Translations under genes and position numbers: made by a program
Shown here: positions 37,259 through 44,894 of the stretch, one piece after another
Position numbering within the stretch: the first letter of the stretch is position 1
Layout: every line of letters begins with the position of its first letter
Assembly: GCF_024809855.1 (NCBI RefSeq)
Contig: NZ_JANUEM010000005.1
Span: 62,001-126,000 of the forward strand
Source: Rheinheimera pacifica
Lineage (GTDB): Bacteria; Pseudomonadota; Gammaproteobacteria; Enterobacterales; Alteromonadaceae
DNA length: 64,000 nucleotides
Reading direction: 5' to 3'
Notes under the pieces: model-generated
The model's input: only the letters and a program-made list of their open reading frames with translations
Database searches by the model: none
What the model was told of the DNA's origin: nothing

Positions 37259-37573
37259 ATGACGGCACTTAACCCAAAACACATTGATGACCTGATAAAG
37301 GCGGTAGCGCACCCGGTGCGGCGCGATATTTTGCACTGGCTAAAAACGCCGGAGCTGTATTTTGCTGATCAGGATCACCCGCTTAGCTTGGGCGTATGCG
37401 CCGGTAAAATTGAACGTAAAACCGGCTTGTCGCAAAGCACGGTGTCGGCCCATTTAGCTACTTTGCAACGGGCCGGGGCTATTACCAGCCAGAAAGTAGG
37501 GCAGTGGCATTTTTTTAAACGGGATGAGGTGCTGATCCAGCAATTTCTGGCACAGATCAGTAGCCAACTCTGA
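37259..37573 (+). CDS. ArsR-family transcriptional regulator
   Basis: 104 residues, single winged helix. The helix-turn-helix region reads TGLSQSTVSAHLATLQRAGAI (as SQSTVSAHLATLQRAG, about 63-78), followed by the wing SQKVGQWHFFKRDE. It has one Cys (GVCAGKI, about residue 45), so classical two-Cys metal binding is not evident; electrophile or redox sensing is possible. It lies 47 bases upstream of an Old Yellow Enzyme gene, the likely target. Confidence 0.87.
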   Translation: MTALNPKHIDDLIKAVAHPVRRDILHWLKTPELYFADQDHPLSLGVCAGKIERKTGLSQSTVSAHLATLQRAGAITSQKVGQWHFFKRDEVLIQQFLAQISSQL

Positions 37574-37620
37574 GCAACAAGCGGCAATTACACTGTAGCT
37601 TAACCACATAGGATTATATT

Positions 37621-38673
37621 ATGACAACGCTATTTGACCCGATAAAAGTAGGTGATTTACAGTTACCCAATCGCATTATTATGGCGCCATTAACCCGCTG
37701 CCGTGCAAGTGAGGGCCGGGTGCCTAATGAGCTGATGGCAGAATATTATGTGCAGCGCGCTAGTGCCGGGCTTATTTTAACCGAGGCCACTTCTGTTACG
37801 CCAATGGGCGTGGGTTACCCCGACACGCCTGGTATTTGGTCAGACGAGCAAGTTGCCGGTTGGCGCAAAATTACTGCCGCAGTACATAACGCCGGTGGCC
37901 GGATAATGCTGCAATTATGGCATGTTGGCCGTATCTCTGATCCGCATTATTTAGACGGCCAGTTGCCGGTTGCCCCCAGCGCCATAGCGGCAGAAGGCCA
38001 TGTTAGCTTAATGCGGCCGAAAAAGCCGTATGTTACGCCAAGAGCACTGGAAACCGCTGAAATTGCCGGTATTGTTGAGGCTTACCGCCTGGGGGCAGAA
38101 AATGCGAAAAAAGCCGGTTTTGACGGCGTGGAAATTCACGGTGCCAACGGCTATTTGCTGGACCAGTTTTTACAGGACAGCACCAATAAACGCACCGACA
38201 GTTACGGTGGCAGTATTGAAAACCGTGCCCGTTTAATGCTGGAAGTTACCGACGCCGTGATCGCTGTTTGGGGCGCAGGCCGGGTGGGTATGCATTTAGC
38301 GCCACGCGCTGATGCACATGCTATGGGTGACTCGCAACGTGGCGATACCTTTGGCTATGTAGCGCAGCAACTGGGTAAGCGCGGTATTGCTTTTATTTGT
38401 GCCCGCGAAGCACAGGGCGATGACAGCCTGGGGCCAAAACTAAAACAGCAATTCGGTGGTTTGTATATCGCCAACGAGAAGTTTGATAAAGCCTCGGCTG
38501 AAGCCGCACTGGCAGCAGGTACGGCCGATGCGGTAGCCTTTGGTGTGCCTTATATTGCTAACCCGGATTTAGTGCAACGTTTTGCCAAAGATGCACCATT
38601 AAATACGCCCAGGCCCGAGCTGTTTTATGCCAGCGGTGCTGAGGGTTATACCGATTATCCTGCGCTTAGCTAA
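37621..38673 (+). CDS. nemA: Old Yellow Enzyme family alkene reductase (NemA-like)
   Basis: FMN-dependent reductase of alpha,beta-unsaturated carbonyls, N-ethylmaleimide and nitro compounds. 350 residues, TIM barrel. It starts LFDPIKVGDLQLPNRIIMAPLTRCRA; the substrate-binding His/Asn pair is in EIHGANGYLLDQFL (about 177-190), and DSTNKRTDSYGGSIENR (about 192-208) is typical of the family. Paired with the ArsR-type regulator, it probably serves detoxification of electrophiles. A strong bidirectional terminator follows. Confidence 0.9.
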   Translation: MTTLFDPIKVGDLQLPNRIIMAPLTRCRASEGRVPNELMAEYYVQRASAGLILTEATSVTPMGVGYPDTPGIWSDEQVAGWRKITAAVHNAGGRIMLQLWHVGRISDPHYLDGQLPVAPSAIAAEGHVSLMRPKKPYVTPRALETAEIAGIVEAYRLGAENAKKAGFDGVEIHGANGYLLDQFLQDSTNKRTDSYGGSIENRARLMLEVTDAVIAVWGAGRVGMHLAPRADAHAMGDSQRGDTFGYVAQQLGKRGIAFICAREAQGDDSLGPKLKQQFGGLYIANEKFDKASAEAALAAGTADAVAFGVPYIANPDLVQRFAKDAPLNTPRPELFYASGAEGYTDYPALS

Positions 38674-38682
38674 GCTGGAACA

Positions 38683-38720
38683 GATAAAACAACACCGGCG
38701 ATAGCCGGTGTTGTTTTATC
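38683..38720. terminator. bidirectional terminator between nemA and dsbB
   Basis: A perfect 17-base-pair stem, left arm 38683-38699 and right arm 38704-38720, loop GATA. The outer stem is A/T-rich (GATAAAAC/GTTTTATC), giving T-tracts on both strands, and the inner part is GC-rich (CACCGGC/GCCGGTG). It serves both convergent genes. Confidence 0.92.
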
Positions 38721-38728
38721 AAAAAGCA

Positions 38729-39265
38729 CTAATCGCGGTAAGGGTTATTGCTAATCCTTACCGGCTGGCTTAGTAGCAGTATTATTGCTATTACAGCATA
38801 GATCCAAAGCGATACCGCACTCCAGAATGCCATACTTTTATCTAAAAATTGCCAACTGGTATCGCCACAACTGCCAGTAGGTTCAAATACACTTGGCAGC
38901 CATTGATCCAACGGCATCCAGGTTGGAAACTCAGCAAACAGAGCGCAACTGAAAAAGCCGCCTTCTGCCAGTAGTTGCTCAATATGCAGCAGCTCGTTGG
39001 CTTGCATAATGCCAAAACCGGCAGATACAAGTACACCAAACACGGCCAGCAGCCTGAACAATGCATTGGCAGGTGCCAGCAAGCCAATAATGGCAGCCAG
39101 TAATACGCCAACAAAAGCACTACGGATATAAATACATTTAATACAAGGCTGTAAGTTCAGCCCATACTGAAAATACAGCGCGCTGGCCAATAACCCCAGG
39201 CAGGATAATATCAGCAGCATCCATGGCCAGCGCTGCATAGATAAACGTTTGATCTGTTGTAGCAT
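38729..39265 (-). CDS. dsbB: disulfide bond formation protein DsbB
   Basis: Inner-membrane quinone reductase that re-oxidises DsbA. 178 residues, four membrane segments. The first redox pair is in LQPCIKCIYIR (about 41-45), matching the CxxC of DsbB; the second pair is the two Cys in the large periplasmic loop, SC (about 103) and SCGDTSW (about 131). It is divergent from fadR; in E. coli dsbB also lies in the fadR-nhaB-dsbB region. Confidence 0.9.
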   Translation of the reverse strand: MLQQIKRLSMQRWPWMLLILSCLGLLASALYFQYGLNLQPCIKCIYIRSAFVGVLLAAIIGLLAPANALFRLLAVFGVLVSAGFGIMQANELLHIEQLLAEGGFFSCALFAEFPTWMPLDQWLPSVFEPTGSCGDTSWQFLDKSMAFWSAVSLWIYAVIAIILLLSQPVRISNNPYRD

Positions 39266-39369
39266 TTTTTATCCTTCTGACGGGAGTTTTCTTCAGCTGC
39301 GGTTAATCTACGGTATTTAAGCCTAATGCACAATCCGGCTGCGGTGTCGGGCTAATTTAGAAGGGTGGC

Positions 39370-39397
39370 TTGTTAACTGTTGGCGCTCTGGTACAAT
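39370..39397 (+). promoter_or_regulatory. probable sigma-70 promoter of fadR
   Basis: -35 TTGTTA (39370-39375) and -10 TACAAT (39392-39397), 16-base spacer, about 42 bases upstream of the fadR start. The match to consensus is good. Confidence 0.65.
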
Positions 39398-39438
39398 CAG
39401 TCAACTTTTTTTCTGAACAAAAAGACGGACAGATCCGC

Positions 39439-40155
39439 ATGACTAATCTGATTAAAGCACAAAGCCCGGCCGGGTTTGCTGAAGAGTATATTGTAGACTC
39501 GATCTGGAACGGAAAATTTGCCCCTGGTTCTATATTACCAGCAGAGCGTGAATTATCTGAACTGATAGGCGTAACCCGTACCACTTTGCGTGAAGTTTTA
39601 CAGCGTTTAGCTCGTGACGGCTGGTTAACTATTCAGCATGGCAAGCCAACAAAAGTGAATAATTACTGGGAAACTTCCGGTTTAAATATTCTCGAAACGC
39701 TGGCACGGTTAGACGAAGACCAAATGCCCAAACTGGTAGATGATCTGTTATCTGCCCGTACCAATATCAGCGCAATTTATATCCGTGGTGCGATCAAAAA
39801 CCATGCACAGCAGGTAGCAGAACTGTTTGCCACTGCTGAAACACTGGAAGATACTGCAGAGGCATTTGCTGAATTTGACTATAATTTAAATCACGAACTG
39901 GCATTACATTCAGCTAATCGTATTTATGTGCTGATTTTAAACGGCTTTCGTGGTTTATATAACAAGATTGCCCGTTTTTACTTTTCGCACCCCAAAGCCC
40001 GTGAGCTGGCGCGTAAGTATTATCATCAGATCAAACTCTACGCTGAGAACGGCAAGTTTGACGAGGTGGTGTTTGCCGTACGTAAATACGGTAAAGAAAG
40101 CGGCTTAGTCTGGTCGGAGTTACGGCCGCAGATCCCCAAAGATCTGGTCGAGTAA
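39439..40155 (+). CDS. fadR: fatty-acid metabolism regulator FadR
   Basis: GntR-family regulator, repressor of fad genes and activator of fabA/fabB; acyl-CoA releases it from DNA. 238 residues from the ATG at 39439, which gives the family N-terminus [18 protein letters not shown]. The winged helix ([22 protein letters not shown], about 41-62) is almost identical to E. coli, so the same operator should be recognised, and such an operator lies before fadI at 18005. An in-frame start at 39370 lies within the promoter and is unlikely. Confidence 0.95.
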   Translation: MTNLIKAQSPAGFAEEYIVDSIWNGKFAPGSILPAERELSELIGVTRTTLREVLQRLARDGWLTIQHGKPTKVNNYWETSGLNILETLARLDEDQMPKLVDDLLSARTNISAIYIRGAIKNHAQQVAELFATAETLEDTAEAFAEFDYNLNHELALHSANRIYVLILNGFRGLYNKIARFYFSHPKARELARKYYHQIKLYAENGKFDEVVFAVRKYGKESGLVWSELRPQIPKDLVE

Positions 40156-40168
40156 ACTGCTAAATACC

Positions 40169-40193
40169 AACCGCCTTCGGGCGGTTTGTTATT
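40169..40193 (+). terminator. rho-independent terminator of fadR
   Basis: Stem AACCGCC/GGCGGTT with a TTCG tetraloop, followed by TGTTATTT. 13 bases after the fadR stop. Confidence 0.85.
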
Positions 40194-40231
40194 TAATGCG
40201 CTATTGGCGCTTGAGCTGTGCCAGCCTGCCA

Positions 40232-40269
40232 GTTATTATTGTGCGGAATAACATATTCTTTTTAGTTAT
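40232..40269. promoter_or_regulatory. possible operator upstream of the three-domain sulfur gene
   Basis: GTTATT (40232-40237) and AATAAC (40247-40252) are inverted with a 9-base spacer, and a third half-site GTTATA lies at 40264-40269. They are 20-58 bases before the ATG at 40290. The regulator is unknown. Confidence 0.3.
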
Positions 40270-40289
40270 ATCAGGCAGAGGCAAATGCT

Positions 40290-42542
40290 ATGAAAGGCGC
40301 GGCGCATACAGAAGTGTATCTGGATAACAACGCTACTACACCGGTATTGCCGGTTGCAGCTGAGGCGGCGATGCATGCAATGCAGCGTGGTTATGGTAAC
40401 CCCAGCAGCAGCCATGCTACCGGTATTAAAGCTAAAGCTGAGCTGGAAACCACCCGCGCTCTGGCCAGACAGTTAATTGGCGCCAGCAGCGGTGATATTG
40501 TATTTACTTCGGGTGCAACAGAGGGTATTCAAACCTCGATTGTCTCGGCATTAATGGCAGCCAGGGCACAGGGTAAAACCGGTGCTGCAACCTTATTACT
40601 GTATGGCGCTACAGAGCATAAAGCAGTGCCGGAAAGCCTGAAGCACTGGAACCGGGTATTACAGCTTAATGCTACGATAAAAGCTATTCCGGTGAACCGG
40701 CATGGTGTGCTCGACAGCGACTTTATCCGCGAGAACCTGCCCGGTGCCGTAATGATCTGCACTATGGCGGCGAATAACGAAACCGGCGTAAAGCAGGATT
40801 TGGTGGCGCTGGAGCAACTGATCCGCAGTGTTAACCCGCAAGTGTACTGGATGGTAGATTGCGTACAGGCGCTGGGGAAAATGCCGCTAAATATTGCTGC
40901 TACCAGCATCGATTACGCGCCCTTTAGCGGCCATAAACTGTACGCGCCTAAAGGCATCGGCTTTTTGTATGTGCGTAAAGGCACGCCTTATCAGCCTTTT
41001 ATTGCCGGTGGTGGTCAGGAGAGCGGTTTACGCTCTGGTACTGAAAACCTGCCAGGTATTGCCGCTTTGCACGCTATTTTCTCTGAACTGGCCAAAACAA
41101 GCGGCTCGGCGTTTCAAACTGAAGCCACGCTTTGGCAATACCGGCAGCAACTTATTGCTGCATTGCAGCAGGTGTTTCCTGCCATGCAGCTTAACAGCGA
41201 TGTACCGCATGTAGTGCCAACCACCATTAATTTTTCAGTGCCGGGCTTTTACAGCAAAGACATTATGGATTTGTTTGATGCTGCCGGGATCCGGGTAAGC
41301 TCTGGCTCGGCTTGTAGCTCTAAAGTACCCAGCAGTTTTGTGCTTGATGCCATGGGGCTGGACAGCTGGCGCTCGCAGGGCGCTATCCGTTTATCTTTTG
41401 GCCCGGCGATGACCAAAGCTGAATGTGAGCATGCCTGCCAGGCTATTGCGGCACTTAAAACGGTGGTATCCAAGCATTGCCTGGTGTTGACCGATGCCAC
41501 ACCAACACTGGAAATTCATGCCCGTGGTTTACTGCAGCTAAAGCATGAAGCCTTGTGCAGTTATGTGCTGATCTGCCCTGACAGCCTCGAAGCACTGGTG
41601 ATAGATCCGGTATTGCCGCTGGCCGGGCGTATTGCCAATATTATTCAGGGCCATGGTTTAAAGTTAAAAGCGGTGCTGGATACTCATTTGCATCAGGATC
41701 ACCAGTCAGCACGCACAGAGTTATTAACCTTGCTGGGCAATCCTTGCGCTGGCAACGGCTGTGATGTATTAGGCTGGCCTGAACATTGCCCTGAAATTCA
41801 GCTTGGGCCTTATCTGCTAACCCGGTTGGCAACTCCGGGCCACACGCCTGAAGCGGTAAGTATTTTGCTGTACAAGCAGCAACAGCTGCTATGTGCATTT
41901 ACCGGTGATGTCATACTGCCGGGTGGGGTTGGCCGCACCGATTTACCCGGCGGTGATATTTCTGCACTGGCAAACAGCATCCGTTTGCTGGCTGGCAAAG
42001 TAGAGCAGCATACTTTGTTGTTATCCAGCCACGATTACGCCCAGCGCTTTTTTACCAGCCTGGCGCTGGCAGCAACTGAGCAACCGCTGATACAGGCGCT
42101 GCTGAATAATCAGCCAGCAGCTGATTGGCACCCGCAGTTGCAGCAGCAAGCCGTTACGTTACAGCAGGCCAGCAGTTATTTTTGTGGTTTGGTTGAGGTA
42201 AGTTTGTCTGACGCCACGGATGTGATTGCAGCAGAACAACTGGCAGCGTTTTTACAACAATGGCCACACATGCAGGTAGTAGATGTACGTGAACCGCACG
42301 AGCAAAGTGCCGGTGCGTTGGCACAGTATTTACCGCCGGCTTATCTGGCACAGCATAAAGTGCAGGAAATTCCGTTATCTAAACTGGCCGATGCAGTTAT
42401 TCACCGGCAATTATATAGCGAACAACCGTTATTGCTGGTATGCCGCTCGGGTAACCGTAGCCTGGTAGCCTGCAAGGTGTTGGGGCGTTTGGGCTTTAAG
42501 CAGGTATTTAACCTAAAAGGTGGTACTGCGCTGTTGTGTTAA
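40290..42542 (+). CDS. cysteine desulfurase + persulfide dioxygenase + rhodanese fusion
   Basis: Three sulfur enzymes in one chain of 750 residues. Domain 1 (about 1-385) is a class V aminotransferase-fold cysteine desulfurase: ATEHKAVPES near 107, PLP Lys216 in SGHKLYAPKGIG, and catalytic Cys342 in SSGSACSSKVPS. Domain 2 (about 395-600) is a metallo-beta-lactamase of the ETHE1 persulfide dioxygenase type: THLHQDH (His466), TPGHTPEA, FTGDVILPGGVGRTD and SSHDY. Domain 3 (about 635-750) is a rhodanese with the loop CRSGNRS (Cys718). The chain could make, oxidise and transfer persulfide sulfur. An AGAGG site lies 9 bases before the ATG. Dioxygenase-rhodanese fusions are known; the N-terminal desulfurase is the unusual part. 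Confidence 0.88.
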   Translation: MKGAAHTEVYLDNNATTPVLPVAAEAAMHAMQRGYGNPSSSHATGIKAKAELETTRALARQLIGASSGDIVFTSGATEGIQTSIVSALMAARAQGKTGAATLLLYGATEHKAVPESLKHWNRVLQLNATIKAIPVNRHGVLDSDFIRENLPGAVMICTMAANNETGVKQDLVALEQLIRSVNPQVYWMVDCVQALGKMPLNIAATSIDYAPFSGHKLYAPKGIGFLYVRKGTPYQPFIAGGGQESGLRSGTENLPGIAALHAIFSELAKTSGSAFQTEATLWQYRQQLIAALQQVFPAMQLNSDVPHVVPTTINFSVPGFYSKDIMDLFDAAGIRVSSGSACSSKVPSSFVLDAMGLDSWRSQGAIRLSFGPAMTKAECEHACQAIAALKTVVSKHCLVLTDATPTLEIHARGLLQLKHEALCSYVLICPDSLEALVIDPVLPLAGRIANIIQGHGLKLKAVLDTHLHQDHQSARTELLTLLGNPCAGNGCDVLGWPEHCPEIQLGPYLLTRLATPGHTPEAVSILLYKQQQLLCAFTGDVILPGGVGRTDLPGGDISALANSIRLLAGKVEQHTLLLSSHDYAQRFFTSLALAATEQPLIQALLNNQPAADWHPQLQQQAVTLQQASSYFCGLVEVSLSDATDVIAAEQLAAFLQQWPHMQVVDVREPHEQSAGALAQYLPPAYLAQHKVQEIPLSKLADAVIHRQLYSEQPLLLVCRSGNRSLVACKVLGRLGFKQVFNLKGGTALLC

Positions 42543-42556
42543 AGCAAGCAGATAAA

Positions 42557-42578
42557 AACGCCAGCAATGGCTGGCGTT
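42557..42578. terminator. hairpin terminator between the sulfur gene and the chrR-type gene
   Basis: Stem AACGCCAGC/GCTGGCGTT with a 4-base loop. On the minus strand it is followed by TTTTATC, so it is a good terminator for the leftward ECF operon; on the plus strand the T-tract is weak (TTAATA). Confidence 0.75.
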
Positions 42579-42593
42579 AATACGGAATGGCGG

Positions 42594-43283
42594 TTAGTAA
42601 AAAAACTGCTGTAGCGGGTTAAGCAGCCGGGTTAAACCTTTTTTAAACTTTAACGGCGCGCTTAATACCGACAGACACAGGCAATCTTCGTCTGCCATAG
42701 TACGCGGGGTATGGGTATCGTCTGGTGAATTAATCAGTAAATCTCCCGCACTGTATTCACCGTTTTCATCAACAATTTTACCGGCCAGCACTAATGTCAT
42801 CTCCAGCCCCAAATGCGTGTGCTGCGGAACTTCAGTATTTTTATCAATATAAAGTAACGATATATGGTAATCGTTGCCTGCCGGCAATTTTGCCGTTGCT
42901 ATACCACCTAACTGCAACCACTTACAGCGGTTTGCTGCCAGACGTTGCAAAGAGCGTGGCAGTATAAACTCGCGCTGGTTAACTATGATAGGCTCAGCTT
43001 GCTGTGCCGACACTTGCTGCTGCATGGTAGTTGCCTGTTTAGGCAATTGCGGCTGCGCCATAATGTCATTAAGCATCTGCTGCCAGTCGGTGTTGTTGGT
43101 TTTAACCGGTTGTTGTGCCAGCTGGCAGGCTAAATCCGTAGTAATGTCACGGCTAAGCTGCTGACAATGCGGGCACAGGTCAATATGGGCTGCCACAGCC
43201 AGCGCTATATCAGCACTTAAGGTGCCTTCGGCATGTTGTTCCAGCAGCGACATACCGGGATGAAACTTAATTGCGTGCGCCAT
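42594..43283 (-). CDS. ChrR-family anti-sigma factor with cupin domain
   Basis: 229 residues. N-terminal zinc-binding anti-sigma domain with the H-x3-C-x2-C motif HIDLCPHC (about 33-40) and a C-terminal ChrR cupin domain (about 115-215) with the His/Glu pattern PQHTHLGLEMTLVLAG. ChrR in Rhodobacter holds RpoE inactive until singlet oxygen or related stress. The start lies inside the sigma gene's last codons (17-base overlap), so they are coupled. Confidence 0.87.
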   Translation of the reverse strand: MAHAIKFHPGMSLLEQHAEGTLSADIALAVAAHIDLCPHCQQLSRDITTDLACQLAQQPVKTNNTDWQQMLNDIMAQPQLPKQATTMQQQVSAQQAEPIIVNQREFILPRSLQRLAANRCKWLQLGGIATAKLPAGNDYHISLLYIDKNTEVPQHTHLGLEMTLVLAGKIVDENGEYSAGDLLINSPDDTHTPRTMADEDCLCLSVLSAPLKFKKGLTRLLNPLQQFFY

Positions 43284-43920
43284 CTAATGCCTCTCTTAAT
43301 CTGTCCAGCGCTAAGCGGATGCGCGATTTTACTGTGCCCAGTGGGATCGCCAGTTCATCCGATACTTCCTGATGCGATTTTTCCTGCAAATATACTTTTT
43401 CAATTATCTCGCGCTGCGCCGGTGGCAGGCTGGTAAAATATGGCGCTAACTTATCCATTAGCAACTGGGTATCCCATTGTGATGTATCAGTGTCAGCTTC
43501 CTGCTCGGGGTACTCACCGTTAAGCCATAAATCGTCGGCACTGACATCATCTTTACGGCTTTGCTTTTTACGCAGCATGTCAAAGCGCACATTTCTGGCA
43601 ATGGTAAAAATCCAGGTAGAAGCACAGCCGCGGGACGCATCAAATAATACCGCTTTTTTCCAGACGTTGAGCATGGTGTCCTGCACCATTTCTAAGGCCT
43701 GCTGCTCATTACCGAACATTTTCATACCAAAAGCTTTCAGCCTGGGAGCAAAATAATTAAACAGTTCTGCATAAGCACTGCGATCGCGTTGCAGGGCAAC
43801 AAAAGTAAGTGCCTCGTCCCAGTTGTTATTGGTAATTTCTGGCCTTGACATAGAGGCTTGAGTGTCCTGTTTTGGCGGGGATCCCCTATCATGCCTTGCT
43901 ACCTTGGCTAACTTCAACAT
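43267..43920 (-). CDS. ECF sigma factor (RpoE/ChrR-associated type)
   Basis: 217 residues. Region 2 (about 45-115, YAELFNYFAPRLKAFGMKM ... STWIFTIARNVRFDMLRK in blocks) and region 4 (about 160-213, LPPAQREIIEKVYLQEKSHQEVSDELAIPLGTVKSR in blocks) are complete; there is no extra C-terminal domain. Start at 43920 has AGGA 8 bases upstream; a later ATG at 43851 (MSRPEI) also fits. It is the first gene of the pair with the ChrR-type anti-sigma. Its target promoters cannot be seen here. Confidence 0.9.
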   Translation of the reverse strand: MLKLAKVARHDRGSPPKQDTQASMSRPEITNNNWDEALTFVALQRDRSAYAELFNYFAPRLKAFGMKMFGNEQQALEMVQDTMLNVWKKAVLFDASRGCASTWIFTIARNVRFDMLRKKQSRKDDVSADDLWLNGEYPEQEADTDTSQWDTQLLMDKLAPYFTSLPPAQREIIEKVYLQEKSHQEVSDELAIPLGTVKSRIRLALDRLREALDGARN

Positions 43921-44101
43921 GTTTTAAGTTCCTGATTACGCTGTTACCGGTATTGCAGCTGTGTGGCTATATTTACGCGTTATAAGATGTTCTGGATTGC
44001 TCGTTTAATGAATTAAAAATTAGAAAGGTATGTGCGTTTTATTGTTATTTTCTTCCTAAAAACATACGTTATTATGTGTTCACTTACAACGGGAGACGAT
44101 C

Positions 44102-44710
44102 ATGAAACATATTCTACTGATTAACAGCTCTATTAGTGGTGACAAAGGTCATTCAGCTCAGTTAGCGCAACAATTTATTGCCCGGTTACCAGAAGGCAGC
44201 TTTAACCTGGACACCCTGGATTTAAACGCTACACCGGTACCACACCTGGAAATGGCCGAAATGGCCGCCTGGATGACACCGGCAGAGCAACGCAGCAGCG
44301 AGCAGCAGCGCCTGGCTGCGATATCTGACGATATTGTTGCCCGTGTTAAAGCAGCTGACGTGATTGTTTTAGGCGTACCCATGTACAACTTTGGCATACC
44401 GTCACAGTTAAAAGCCCTGCTTGACCGGGTAGCACGCGCCGGTATTACCTTTAAATACACTGAGCAGGGCCCGGTAGGTTTGCTGGATGATAAACCGGTG
44501 GTAATTTTTGCCGCCCGTGGTGGTATTTATCAGGGTACCGGCCTGGATAGCCAGACACCGTTTTTACAAACATTTTTTAACTTCGTTGGTTTAAAGGATC
44601 TGCATTTTGTTTATGCAGAAGGCCTTAATATGGGAACGGACGCACAACAGGCGGCACTTACCGCAGCAATGGCCCGTTTAACTGAAATCAGCGTTAAAAT
44701 AGCCGCTTAA
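44102..44710 (+). CDS. azoR: FMN-dependent NADH-azoreductase AzoR
   Basis: Flavodoxin-fold quinone/azo reductase, 202 residues. The FMN phosphate-binding loop is at NSSISGDKGHS (about 8-18), and the PMYNFGIPSQLKALLDRV block (about 97-114) and FAARGGIY block (about 138-145) are typical of AzoR. A GGGAG site is 8 bases before the ATG. Roles: two-electron reduction of quinones and azo dyes, protection from thiol stress. Divergent from the ECF operon, so it could be a stress target, but no promoter motif was confirmed. Confidence 0.93.
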   Translation: MKHILLINSSISGDKGHSAQLAQQFIARLPEGSFNLDTLDLNATPVPHLEMAEMAAWMTPAEQRSSEQQRLAAISDDIVARVKAADVIVLGVPMYNFGIPSQLKALLDRVARAGITFKYTEQGPVGLLDDKPVVIFAARGGIYQGTGLDSQTPFLQTFFNFVGLKDLHFVYAEGLNMGTDAQQAALTAAMARLTEISVKIAA

Positions 44711-44753
44711 CTTCTCCACAGCTGTTCGAATACTTGTTATTCACGCTGTATTT

Positions 44754-44780
44754 GCCGGTCTGCTTCAGGCCGGCTTTTTT
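44754..44780 (+). terminator. rho-independent terminator of azoR
   Basis: Stem GCCGGTCTG (44754-44762) with CAGGCCGGC (44766-44774), one T-G wobble, 3-base loop, followed by six T. 43 bases after the azoR stop. Confidence 0.88.
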
Positions 44781-44894
44781 CTGTCTGTTAATCTTATCTG
44801 CTTTGCTGTCAGCCGCATCTGTTGGTGTGTCAGTTGCGTTACATCTGCGCTCTTTGTATAACAGAGCGTCTTTTACTACTATAAGAAACTCACT

